Assembly: GCA_030035585.1 (NCBI GenBank)
Contig: CM057465.1
Coordinates: 34,614,001 to 34,678,000, forward strand
Direction: 5' to 3'
DNA: 64,000 nucleotides
Origin: Dugong dugon
Taxonomy: Eukaryota; Chordata; Mammalia; Sirenia; Dugongidae
This document shows, piece after piece, positions 45,046-56,649 of this stretch. Each line of letters begins with the position of its first letter. Within the stretch, counting starts at the first letter, position 1. The notes below the pieces were generated by a model. It saw only the letters and a program-made list of their open reading frames with translations. It was not told where the DNA came from and searched no databases. A program made the position numbers and the translations under genes.

Positions 45046-45049
45046 GTAT

Positions 45050-46445
45050 ACTGTTTAATAATAGGGAAACCTTAACTCAGGACAAGATCTTGTGTAGAGA
45101 AATGCTCATACTGTATTTTCTGTCTATTCATACCCTTGGTCCTTCATTTCTTCCTGTAAGGGGAAACGGAACTTTCATTGATGCAGCCTTGTGCATTGTC
45201 CACTGGCTCTGAAGCTTCCAGCCCTTGCAAGTGAGAGCAATGACAGCTTTAAACATTTTACAGCTCCAGTGACAAATTACTTAGCTATTTATTTATGAAC
45301 CTATTCATGATATTTATGAGCGGAAGTGATGGCATATGTAAGATTTAGGATTTTTGCAATCAGATATAAACAATTATGTAATCTTTAGACTCTCAGTCTA
45401 TAAACAGGCTGCATCAAAAATTTAAGATAGAATTTGATTGATTTTCAAAGGATGGTCAAATTTTGTTTATGTTTTTGAAATAATTGTGAGTACACCACCT
45501 ACCATATTAGCCCTGACTCTAGCACCTATCTCTCAAGGCTTATTCAAAAATTCTGGGAATGGTACAGTTAAAAGACATGGGGCCAGGTCTGTTTCACACA
45601 TCCACGTATGGATAAATTCCATTCTCTTCAGTCCATGCCGGTGTTTCTTGCTGCCAGATGGCACTGACAGGTGTTTCTGAACCATCGGCCTGGTGGTGCC
45701 CATCCACTGCTGGTCCAGGATATTCTCTGAAAGAAGATGATCCTGGTTCCTAGGGCTTAGCTGGTCTGTGCTTGGACAACTGTGGTTGCAATGTTTAATG
45801 TTCTTTTCAGGTCACATATATCACCGTTTCTCTGGTATTAGCTGGTCCTAGGGATAATGCATAGAAATTGGTTCCAGAGCCTTCCCTCTCCTGTTATTAA
45901 CCCTAGATGTCAGCTACCTTTTTTCTTTTCTTTTTCTTCTTCTTCTTTTTTTTTTTTTTTTTTTTTTACTATCAAACACAAAGTGCTTGATTATATTGCC
46001 TTTACCTAGTAATAGGCTTCTAGTAAAACATTCCTAGGACCCTAGACAGAGTCCATTTCAATGACTCAAAGGTAATTTTCCAGCAACTCTCAGGAAGAGA
46101 GATAAGGAAGAGAAAACATAAAAAGAAAAAGAAAATTATTCTCTGATGATGTATTCTAATATATGAAGTACACAGTGTCAACGGTTTTGTTGATTTTCTT
46201 ACCTCTGAAATAAAGACTCTAACCTGTAATACCAATTCACCAAAAGTATTAAGATTCTGCCCTGAAAGACTTCATTTTTGGTGCTTAGAAGAGCACTTTC
46301 CCAGATATGAAGATGAAAATTCTAATCAGTTCTTTATATGCTTGCTTGATAGGAGTAGATTTTTCCTAATATTCAGAAAGACTAGGGGTCCATTAGCACA
46401 CACTATTGTTTTATCTTTTTTCAAAGACAGTGGGCTTTTCATATT
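45050..46445. other. Unique DNA with a T-rich tract
   Basis: No gene seen. A CTT/poly-T tract lies at about 45920-45967 and may be the tail of an unrecognised minus-strand retroposon. Confidence 0.4.
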
Positions 46446-46451
46446 CTTTAC

Positions 46452-46498
46452 CAAAAACCAAACCCATTGCTGTCAAGTCGATTCATAGTGACTGTATA
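46452..46498 (-). repeat. AfroSINE 3'-end stub
   Basis: 'aaaaaccaaacccattgctg' then 'tcaagtcgattcatagtgac', less than 50 bp of the inverted tail. Confidence 0.8.
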
Positions 46499-46684
46499 AT
46501 TAAAAATTGGCTTTTGTAGAGAAGAACTTAATCCTAATAGAATGTTGATCAACTGAAGTGGTTTTTCAATTTTTTCTTAAAGTCATAGAGCATTTGTAGA
46601 AATTTGGTATTATTTCCAAGAGAGAACAATGATAGGGCAACTAACATTTGCAAAATAGAAACCAGAGATTAGAAACTATTTAAA

Positions 46685-46890
46685 TGCTCTATCTGTGCTG
46701 GTACAGTAGCCACTAGTCACATACAGCTGTTTAAATTTACATTAATTAAAATTAAATCAAAAATTCATTTCTTCAGTTGCACTAGCCATATTTCAAGTGC
46801 TCAGTCATCACATATGGCTAGTGGCTACTGTACTGGACAGCACAAATATATAACATTTCCATCACTGCAGAAAGCTCTATTGGACAGTGC
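46685..46890. mobile_element. Palindromic non-autonomous DNA transposon (hAT-like)
   Basis: 'tacagtagccactagtcaca' near 46701 is the near-perfect inverse of 'atggctagtggctactgta' near 46814, with an AT-rich centre ('aaatttacattaattaaaat'). The outer part 'tggacagtgc' matches a family widespread in placentals. Too short to code. Exact family not assigned. Confidence 0.75.
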
Positions 46891-47211
46891 CGGTGAAATC
46901 TCGTCCTGGTTAGAATGCAGTGTAAGATGGGAAGTTAGGAGGATCAGAGGCGGCAGTAGACTAGTGAATGTCAGAGGAAAAAGAACAGACATGAAAGACA
47001 TTTTGCCATCTTTTTAGTGCACAGAATTGGAATGGAAGGCCATCACTGTTGTGTGATGGGAAGGACAGTAGCCTCCTTCTCTGCCATACATTTAGTAGAA
47101 CTGAGTATTTGAAAAAATCTTAGAGGTCAGTTAGTCCCATTAGCGAGTTACTATTTGAACTGTTTGTTTTTCTTATTTTTGCTTACATGGAGTAACCGGA
47201 GGCTCCCTACC

Positions 47212-47376
47212 TTGTTGTTGTTGTTGTTAGGTGCCGTCGAGTGAATTCTGACTCATAGTGACCCTATAGGGTGGATTAGAACTCCCCCATAGGGTTTACG
47301 AGGAATGGCTGGTGGATTTGAACTGCCGACCTTTCGGTTAGCAGCCAAGCTCTTAACCGCTGCATTATCATGGTTC
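47212..47376 (-). repeat. AfroSINE, short subfamily with (GTT)n tail
   Basis: A 'ttgttgttgttgttgttagg' tail, then 'gtgccgtcgagtgaattctg', 'atttgaactgccgacctttc' and a head ending 'attatcatggttcc'. The tail unit is the one seen on the RTE fragments. Confidence 0.92.
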
Positions 47377-47782
47377 CAATGATAGGTTTGTTTAATAGGG
47401 TTGTTGAGAGCATTAATGGAAAAAATTTATTTAAGCTAGAAACAGAGTAAGCATTTTATAAATTAGATTTATTGGCTACAATAATTCCTGCCCACTACAA
47501 AAACAAACACAAACTTAAATCTCTAAAGGAAAGAAAAAGTTGTCTATGTATAGACTCATCATTCCATAGGGTAGACAACAAAGAATTCCCATTAGAGGTT
47601 GTACACCCAAATCCACATTTAGTACTTGAGGTCAGAACCCTGACATAACATGGGTCGGTGTGGACACGAGTGTAGATGGTTCATCAATAATGGGTTAAGC
47701 TCAAAGTATGTCTTTTATTCAAGCCCTCCATGATTAAGATGAGACCTCTCAACAGCAGATTCACCAGCAGTTTAAATCCCAC

Positions 47783-47963
47783 CTATTGCCTTTGAGTTGA
47801 TTATGACTCACAGTGACCCTATAGGACAGAGTAGAACTGCCCCATAGGGTTTCCAAGGCTGTAAATTTTTATAGAAGCAAACTGCCACATTGGCGGATGG
47901 GTTCCAACCACTGACCTTCTGGTTGGTAGCCGAGTGCTTAACCACTGCACCAAGGGGGCTCCT
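47783..47963 (-). repeat. AfroSINE, long subfamily
   Basis: 'acagagtagaactgcccc', 'atagaagcaaactgccacat', 'ccactgaccttctggttgg'. The duplication 'tttaaatcccac' / 'tttaaattccac' is at 47771-47782 and 47964-47975. Confidence 0.93.
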
Positions 47964-48109
47964 TTTAAATTCCACACTTGTGATTTTTTTGTATTCACAG
48001 CAATATACTCCTTTGTGCAGACTGATAATGAAGAATTGATAGATGGAGGATTATATAAAATATTGGAATAGACATAGAAGCCTATAGTGATTAAGAGAAC
48101 AGTCAGCAA

Positions 48110-48310
48110 AGACGTACAGATCTGGATTTGAGTGCCAAGATTACACCTTCTTTTCTGTGCAATCATAGCTGTTCTAGCTTCAGTTTATTCATCTGGAAGA
48201 TTGAGATAATAATAATACCCATTTCATTAGGTGGTTGTGATGACTAAGGGTGATAAACTGTGTAAATCCCATTGTACAGTGACTATGGTTTAAGAATGGC
48301 TCATAAAATA
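48110..48310 (+). repeat. MIR SINE
   Basis: 'gatctggatttgagtgccaa', 'cagtttattcatctggaaga', 'aataataatacccatttcat' and 'gtggttgtgatgactaa' follow the MIR order. Confidence 0.85.
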
Positions 48311-48314
48311 GAGG

Positions 48315-50614
48315 AGGAGGAGGAAGTACTGTGATCAGACAGGCACTGGTCCCCCTAAATGCTGCTAATAGTCATTCAACTGGAAATTTTTGGGAGAAGG
48401 CAGAAAGCAGATGAGATTAATACCTCTCCCCTCATGTATAGTTATTTTACATAAATTCACTGGTTATTAATAATGGTGTGTTCCTAATACAATCCCTCAG
48501 TGAATCATCTTCAATTTGAAAATGTTTTATCTTGAATAGAAACTAGTGACTTAAAAAAAATTATCACTTCCATCCATCCCAAATTAATTGAAAGATATTT
48601 GTCTATTTTCTTTACTCTTATGGATAATGGGATGAATCCCATCAGCCAAATTTCCTTTGTAGATTTTTAGGATTATTTCTTGCGGGGAGACTTTTACAGC
48701 ATGGGAAATACTTGGAATGTACCTTATTTAAGTATTTTGTACAAATTCTGGACTTGAAGATATTTCTGGAAAATGTATAAAGTCAGCAGTATCAATTATC
48801 CACAGATGAAAGAAGCTAGTTCTTGGAGAATGACTAATTTCTTGAGTCTGTAGAACCAGTCAATGTAGATAAAATGAGGGCTAAGGGAACCTTGTATATA
48901 AGGATTCCATCAGCCATATTCAGGGGTGTCAGATTATCTCAAAACCATTTAAACATATAGCAACTTACTCTACATTTACATATCTAAAAATGAATGCACC
49001 AGTAGGCAATCCAATATACACATAAAGATATATGCACATTTATATTTATATCAGCTTAGGTTTATGTATGTGCGTATCTATATTTGTGTATCTCTATGTA
49101 TGTACATATGTGTATGTATCCCAATGTATATATATATGTTTAAGTACATTTTTCTTATTTATTTTATTTATATCTATATGTTTATTAATAGGAAATTCCA
49201 TCTGATTTCTAGTAAAATAAAAATAATGTTATAAATTTCTGAGGTGGTTTTTGAATTGTGAAATATACTTTTCATTCTGTTGAAGCAAGACATTCCTTAC
49301 ATATGGAATAGAATTCAATGGTAGATTGTTGCACTATTGTTAGAAATGAGAAATTCTGGGCTACTTGATGGGCAGACACTGCGGGTGTTTTGCAGTGTCT
49401 GGCTCCGAAACCAGCTTTGGGTCCTGCCTAGCTCATTGGGCTTCCCTCCCAGCTTTCCTGATCAGAAAATTGAAGGCCAGCTGCTGCCTGTCATTAGGAA
49501 GCTTAGTGAAAGTCAGCATGGACCTGGAAACTGGCTTGGGGCTGATGGAGTAATGTCTGCACTCTGGCGAAGGGTCCCCTAGAAAGGGGCTTTGCTAATG
49601 CTGCTTAGAACTTGCCAAATAATATTCTTGTTCTGAAGCAGCCCCAGAGAGACAGTATACAAGTTTCAGAATGTTATATTTTTGTGTATATGTATCGTAC
49701 CTGAGGACTTTGTGGACAAAGCTTGGAATGAGACAACTGGTCATTTCTTTGGTCTCATCTAAACCTTATTATAGCTGAATGGAGGGACTCCCTTTACGTC
49801 ACTCTGAAGCTTTGATTAAAATAGCTCCTGCCATTTACCTTCCTATAGTATTCCCATCATGCTCACCCCATCCTTTTCATAATATAGTAAAGCCTCAAGG
49901 GGAGATTTATTTTGCTACCTCCTTTAATGAAGCTAATCTGATTATGCCCTATAGCCTAACAGTTGTTACTGTTTATTTGGTCTAATATCTTGGTTACTGT
50001 TGCTCCATATGTTGTGCTTGTTTACATACACTAAATTGCTAAACTGTCTTGAATTCCTTTAAATGTTTTAGCTGAATGATTTTTTTCTGGCAGTTGATTT
50101 CCCAGGTTGTCCATATACTGGATATTCTGAACTTGGCATGCTTTCATACAGTGTCATATGTTTGTCAAACCATTTCATACGGTGTCATATTTTTGTTTAG
50201 GAAAGCCTGTTGAATGAAAAAAAAAAAAAAAATGCTGACATTTGAATGGAAAGGCCAAAGGCCTTAGGGAATGTCAGAGGAATTCTACAAATATCCTTTC
50301 TCAGTGGCCTAGACAATTGGGATCTCATTCTTCTTGGGAAGTAGATGGAGGTGTTAAAAACTGAGCTTCTAAATGGCATGAGTCTCTGAGTTAAGGGGCT
50401 TGGTGCTGTGCCATGCAAACAGCCCTGCTTTTTTCCAACCAGCAACAAGGTTGGAAGCCAGCTTTTAGACAAGATTGGGCCTTTCAGAAAAAAGAGAAAC
50501 CCAAATCGCCCTTGGGTGTCTAGTAATGATCATAGTTGTAAAAAATAATGGATCTGATGAAAAGGAAATACCATTGTTATATTAACACTATTAACATTCA
50601 TTAACTCTGTGGCA

Positions 50615-50653
<39 letters not shown>

Positions 50654-52825
50654 TTTCTCTCTTAGGTTTTAAACAATCTAAAGCTGATTACATCTTGTTC
50701 TAACAAATTGAACTTCCCCTTTCTCTCTCTCTTTATCTGTCTATCTCTTTTTCTCTCTCTAACCCTCTCTCTCTCCCAGCCAAAGTGTTGATTTTCTTTG
50801 TCATCTTTTTTTGTTTGGGGGGGGTGGGTTGTATTTTTTTGTGGAAGGAAGTGAAATTAGGTGTTCAGAGTTTTTTAAATTATCAAATGCCTTCATGCTC
50901 TTTTCTTAGTCTTTCACTTGCTCTCTACTGTCGCATTTTCTTCTACCTTTGTAATCTCAAACATTTGAAACTTATACACTGGCACAGCTCCTGACACACA
51001 GTGTTTAGTTAATAATTTCTGAACAAATCTTTACATAATTTATATTCGTACTTTTAGCAGGTCTAAATAATGTCTGTGACTAAGAAAATCATAAACGAAC
51101 AGCCTTACCAAGTCTCTGTGCTTGTTGAAACGACAGTAGAAAAAGCCGCTATCTAATAAATTTATGTATTTATCAGAGGAGTTATGAATATTATCTCACA
51201 TTTATAATTGCTGGCATTTTATTTAATCATTCCCGGCAGCCATGGGGAGGTGAAGCTGGGAAGAAGTAGTTGGTCTACTGTATTGAAAGTATTGTCGTGG
51301 AGGAAAGAAAAACGAAACAAAAACCTACTCATAGAATTCTGTAATCAGCTATCTGTGCTAAGGATAAAATAATAACAGCTTTGCCTTTCTTCCAGTGTTT
51401 AAATAAATGTGCCCAATTATTTTAACCAGTTTCTACTGACTTATCAAAAATTCTTGTGTATGATAATGGTCTGCTAATGGCAAGACTGGACAGAAATACT
51501 GTACAGTAATTGATTTTGTTAGTTGAACATGTGGCAGAACAGCCTGGATATTTACTTGAAAGGAATGCCCCCTAGCTGGAGTAAGATCGTTGTTGGGTTC
51601 TAGGGTACTAAAGCACCAGTTTAGGCTGTTTTGGGCAAAAAACACAAAGATAGTAACAGGCAAGTGAGTCAATAAAAGAAAATGAGGAAGAGATGAGATT
51701 TTTCACAGATGGACTGGAGGTTTGAGGCCGTTTTTTCTAGAACCTCCTTTTTGGAGTTCAAAATAGAAACCAGACAATACGCAGGAAGATGATTGTTTTA
51801 TTTCATATGATTTGTAATTAGCTATTCTGTTTCTTAAATGGAGTTTTGCTTTAATAAATGCCAGTAAGTAAAACCCCATTATAAAAGAAAAGAATTCATT
51901 ACCAAAATATAATACTTGCTAAAATACTTCTGTGGTAAAAAATCCTGCTGATTGGAATGCAGTACTGATTATAATAAATACTGTTATTTGGCTTGTTTTT
52001 TGTCTAACATGTCTGGTGTGTGAATCTGTATGTTTGGTGGTTTCATTGTTGTTCTCATAAATGTGTAATTTTAACAACAATTGAAAGTTTATAATGTGCT
52101 CTTACTCACCCCAACTGATTTCACTAAGTGGGTTATAAGTTATAGATTGGGCTTGCAAGTATAAATGTTTCTGTGAATATTTTTGAATATGGTAGCATAT
52201 ATTTTCTTACAGGACATTGACAAAAGAGGTTTTCCAAAGAAATGGTCGGTTGCACTAAACGTGAATGGTAGGAAATGTTGACATAATTTCCTCATTTGTA
52301 TTCCTCAAACTGTAGTTGTCATTTCATTGTACCTGCTAAATTGGACTTCCTAATAGACTGAGCGAGCAGTGCAGGTAAGACTATATCCTACTGATTTTTG
52401 TTTTCTAGCTAAGCTCCTGACACATAGTAGATATTAACTAAATACTTGTTGAAAAAAATCCCTCCATAATTTATGCTTATTTTTGGTACATCCTTCATAG
52501 TACCAAACAAAAGTTTATGGAAAAAAAGAAACCATCACGTACAGATGTGAAGTGTACTTGCTTTGCTATGTACCTGTTTAACTTGAATATTTGCCATATT
52601 CACATATTTCTAGTTAACTATGATAGATACCTTTGTCTGGACAGACAAATACTATGGAAGGGGAAAGCAAAGCACTGAATTTTAAAATTATGTGTCTCAG
52701 GTAGAAGACTCACCATAAGTCCACTTGAAAATCACTGGATTTACAGTTTTTATTCAGTTGTCTGGTGCATTCTAGTAACTTGTGAGCAACATGTCATTCC
52801 AGTCAGATAACTAGTAGTGACTGAG
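48315..52825. other. Largely unique DNA, no gene seen
   Basis: No exon or RNA gene recognised. Contents: TA/TG-rich imperfect repeats at about 49010-49140, a pure (TG)n at 50617-50652, a CT-rich stretch at 50718-50778, and short L2-terminus-like bits near 50985-51030 and 52430-52460. The block 49340-49600 is more GC-rich than its surroundings but shows no gene signal. Confidence 0.4.
50617..50652. repeat. (TG)n microsatellite
   Basis: About 18 pure TG units. Confidence 0.97.
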
Positions 52826-52827
52826 GG

Positions 52828-52995
52828 CCAAATAAATCTGGGACTAAATCCCAACCACTCACCTGGCTGTTTGACCTTAGACAAGAGGCTTGATCTCTCT
52901 GAATCTCTTGTGCTCAGTGAAGATCTCATTAATATCCATTCCACTGTTCGGTTGCTGGGAAGATAAATGTGATGATGTATTTATTGTAAAACCTT
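52828..52995 (+). repeat. MIR SINE
   Basis: 'gggactaaatcccaaccact', 'gctgtttgaccttagacaag', 'tctctctgaatctcttgtgc' and 'ataaatgtgatgatgtattt' follow MIR, diverged. Confidence 0.75.
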
Positions 52996-52999
52996 TAGT

Positions 53000-53945
53000 G
53001 AGTGAATAATGCATGGTAGGAACTCAAAAAAAAAAAGCAGTTTTTACTTATTTGAGCAGATTAAATTGACTGGTTTTATTTTGTGCAGAGCCTAGATTTG
53101 ATCTTTTTATCAAATACATCTTAATATTTGTTAACTGATATATTAGAATATAGCTGATCTACTCTTTATGTAACAGTAAAATAAAATTTTAAGTGTGATG
53201 TTAGCAGGGTATATAATTCACACTTCACATTTCTTAGTTATCAAGTAAATTACATGAAATTTTACTCTTAGCTTGGTTTCTGATAATTGTTAAGCCAATT
53301 TTACAGATCTTACAGGGCCAATCACAATATTTTAGCACATTTTTCTATTTTCAAATTAAAGATTATTTAATCAGTCAGTTCATGCAGCAAGAACTTATTT
53401 CCAGATGCTGGGCTAGGTGCTGAGAATAGAAGATATAAATGACACTTTCTCAACTTTGAAGGTACTTAAAGTCTAAAAAAAAGACATTTTAAATACATAA
53501 AACAGAGTAATACATGAAATGAGAAGCTTTGTAGTATACAGAGGTAGCATAGTTGAAATATTGATTAACTATTGAGAGGGTGGACTTGGGTGGTTTCTGG
53601 GGGGAAACAGAGTCATGGATGTGTTTGAAGGTACAGAGACCTGAACTAGGCTGGTGTGTTTGCGTGTCTGCATGCATTTTGGCTCTGCCAGAGAGTAAAG
53701 TTGATAATTGGAGTGGAGAGAGGTGATACAAAGTTGTAGAAATAAGACCATAAAGGGACTCATAGTCAAGACTTGGATATTCTTCTGTGCATCCAATGAG
53801 TCTGTTCTCTGCCAGTTCAAGAGAATGGAATCATGATAACTTTCTTTAACTCAGAGAGCAATATGCTGATAGAGATCTATGCCCATTATTATTCTGATAT
53901 CGTTGAGCATTTGCTGGGCTCAAGGTATATGACAGTGTTTAACAT
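53000..53945. other. Unique DNA, no gene seen
   Basis: A possible L2-like stretch near 53385-53470 ('gctgggctaggtgctgagaa'). Two overlapping minus-strand frames (53489-53820) have no domain. Confidence 0.4.
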
Positions 53946-53947
53946 GT

Positions 53948-53987
53948 GTCTTAGGCTAGGTTCTCTAGAGAAGCAAAACTGGTGAAG

Positions 53988-54053
<66 letters not shown>

Positions 54054-54620
54054 GACATAGAGATTTATATCATGGAAATGGGTAGCATGGTTGTAGAGGC
54101 TGGAAAGTCCAAGGTCGGTGGGTTAGGCTGGAGGCTTCTCTTGACTCACGTAGCTTCAGGGGCTGGTGAACCCAAGATTGGTAGGGTCAGACAACAGGCC
54201 TCTGGCTCACAGGCTGTGAAGGCCAACAGATCCCAAGATCAGCGGGTAAGCTGGCAGGCTGCTGGCTTACAAACTGCAGAGGCTGACGAATCCCAATATC
54301 GGTAAGGAAGTTGCTAGCTCAAGTCCCAAGAACTGGAGGTCAGATGAACAGGATCCAGCAGAAGGATCCAGAGTGAGCAAAAGCCCACAAGCCTTGCCAG
54401 AAAGTCCACATATATTGAATGCAGGCCACGCCCCCAAGGAATCTCCCTTTCAACTGATTAGCTACTCACAGCAGGTTGTATCATGGAGATGATCACATTA
54501 TATCAGATCTCATCATGGAAGTGATTATATCATAATACGACTGCCAAACTACATCATAACTGCCAAACCACTGAGAATCATGGCCCAGCCAAGTTGACAC
54601 ACAACCTGAACAATCACAAC
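53948..54620 (-). repeat. Old L1M-type 3' end with embedded (TC)n(TA)n microsatellite
   Basis: 'taggctaggttctctagaga' at the left and 'ggcccagccaagttgacaca' at the right are the two ends of a well-known placental repeat that I associate with L1M 3' ends. The body is reduplicated 'caggctg...gg' text. The microsatellite is (TC)n at 53990-54020 then (AT)n to about 54050. The 107-codon frame at 53982-54305 is incidental. Confidence 0.65.
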
Positions 54621-54694
54621 ATGCAATGCGGGAACCCTGAAGAACTCTTTCAAGGTGACAATCAGTAATAATTAAATGATATTTAGGGCCTAAA

Positions 54695-54903
54695 AAGAGT
54701 CCCTGGGTGGCACAAGTGGTTAAGCACTAGACTATTAACCAAAAGTTTGGTGGTTCACACTCACCTGGAGGTGCCTAAGAAGACCTGGTGATCTGCTTCT
54801 GAGAGGTCACGGCCTTGAAAAGCCTATGGAGCAGTTCTACTCTGCACATATGGGATCTCCGTGAGTTGGAATCGACTCCATGGCAAGTAACAACAACAAC
54901 AGC
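54695..54903 (+). repeat. AfroSINE, older long subfamily with (AAC)n tail
   Basis: 'gagtccctgggtggcacaag', 'gaagacctggtgatctgctt', 'ccgtgagttggaatcgactc', ending 'aacaacaacaacagc'. The duplication 'agggcctaaa' is at 54685-54694 and 54904-54913. Confidence 0.93.
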
Positions 54904-55274
54904 AGGGCCTAAAGTAACAACTTTCTCCAGTCTGTTTTCTCTTTGTTAGCATAAGCTTGGAACCACCAAGAAGACGTGTTGTTGCTCACTCTCTGTATTC
55001 CCATAGCACGTTACACAGGCCTCTATTCAATACTGGTCATATGATATTAAATGACTTGTTTCTGTGCCTGTCACCTCCACAATTCTTGAATTCTTGATGT
55101 CCCCAGTGCACAGAACAGGTACTCAATCAGTGTTCAAATTCTTTATCTGCTAGACTGAGGAATTTTCGGGGACATTAAGAAAAATTATTGCTTTTTTTAT
55201 CAATTGAATATGATTTTGGTTAGCATAGTAATTATACATATGATTAAATTTTATAGGATTCTGAATTATTCAAT

Positions 55275-55560
55275 TGTATTTTCATGGAGAATTTTTTTTT
55301 TTAAAGCAAAAAGAAAGTTTTATTCGGCATATATTCAAAAGGACAAAGCTGGGAAGCAGACAAGCATGCTGCCAGAGCTAGAATGTCTCCCTGAATCCAA
55401 AGAATATTACAGAATAGGCAAGAATGGGAAAATGGACAAGCATGCTGCCACAGCCATGTCTGCCCGAGTCCAAGGAACAGTTACAGAGCCATCAGTATAT
55501 ATTAACATTACAAATGGGCAAAACCACTGAAAGCTTTACCTTTTCACAGATTGGCTAGAA
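55275..55560 (-). mobile_element. Poly(A)-tailed retroposed insert of unknown origin
   Basis: On the minus strand the sequence ends 'gccgaataaaactttctttt', then 'tgctttaaaaaaaaa': a polyadenylation signal about 20 bases before an A tail. This is the form of a reverse-transcribed mRNA 3' end, or of an LTR R region. Upstream a unit with 'gacaagcatgctgcca' (plus strand) occurs twice, near 55359 and 55433. It matches no repeat I recognise. A 108-codon plus-strand frame across it is not persuasive. Confidence 0.5.
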
Positions 55561-55819
55561 ATTGTGATCCTACATTTTGAATTGTCTTTCTTAACAATCA
55601 TTTGTACAGGTTTTAGTAATGACAGTCAGGAGGGTCTTCATTGGTCCAACAAATTTCTGTCTGCTAAATGCTAATAGAAAAAGACAACAATGGAAAGTGT
55701 TTTGTGTTCTGTTTGATTGCCTTTTTGTGAAAACTTCCTTTATTATATGAGCTTGTTTACAATTTTACAACAGCAATAATAAATCATATTTTAATTTGTC
55801 TGTTTGCATGTCTGACTTA

Positions 55820-55913
55820 CTCTTTGGAAACCCAGTGGGGCAGTTGTACTCTGTCCTACAGGGTTGCTAGAGTAGCATTCTACTTGATGGCAGTGGGTTT
55901 GGTTTGGTTTTGA
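55820..55913 (+). repeat. AfroSINE, 5'-truncated
   Basis: 'ctctttggaaacccagtggg', 'gcagttgtactctgtcctac' and the tail 'tggcagtgggtttggtttgg'. Confidence 0.9.
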
Positions 55914-56064
55914 TTAGGCAATGATGAGAGAAGATGGAATCAGCTGTCCTCACCATTTACTGAAATATCCCAGGGCTCCCCTTAGCCTTCCTTGTACCAT
56001 TTTCTTTTCGAAGTTGTAATAATGGCTAAACTCTTTTTAGTTCTTAGTATGGCAGCCCCAAGGT

Positions 56065-56262
56065 CCCTGGGAGGTATAAGAGGTTTGCTCTTGGCTACTA
56101 ATCTAAGGGCTGGTGAATCAAATTCACTCAGAAGTGCTTCAAGAAAGGGTTGGTGATCTGCTTCTGTAAAGATTATAGCCAAGAAAACCTTGTGGAACAA
56201 TTCTACTCTGTAACACGTGGTCACCATGAGTCGGAATCTTGACCACAACAGGTTTTTGTTTT
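56065..56262 (+). repeat. AfroSINE, diverged long subfamily
   Basis: 'aggtccctgggaggtataag', 'gttggtgatctgcttctgta', 'cacgtggtcaccatgagtcg', then a GTTTT-rich tail. An 88-codon minus-strand frame across it is incidental. Confidence 0.85.
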
Positions 56263-56279
56263 GTTTTATTTATGGCAGT

Positions 56280-56485
56280 TTAATTTATTCATTTTATCAT
56301 CACAAAAACTCTATGAGGTAGGAGCAATTATTATCTGCATTTTATAGAGAAGGAAACTGAAGCACAAAAAGGTTAAATGACTTGCCCAGGGTTATATAGG
56401 TGGTGAGTAACAGAGTCAGAACTTGAAATCAGATGTTGTGGCTTCAAAGCCTATGTACTTTATGACTGCTATGCCACTGCTCAAC
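56280..56485 (-). repeat. MIR SINE
   Basis: 'cacaaaaactctatgaggta', 'cattttatagagaaggaaac' and 'gacttgcccagggttatata' are the inverted MIR. Confidence 0.93.
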
Positions 56486-56649
56486 TAATGCCTTTCCCTT
56501 TTTTAACCAAAGTGATTATGATGGGGAGATTCTAGGCTGAACGTAAGGGAAGCTATTCCCAGGGTATATTTTCATACTGGTGAGATACTTCTTTATATCC
56601 ATTAAGTCAAACTTTGTGAGCAGTCACCAACCTGAACTTTTGAAGGACT

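Noticed and set aside
54000-54305. A 107-codon frame starting in (TC)n(TA)n
   Set aside because: The N-terminus is a translated microsatellite and the rest lies in an old repeat.
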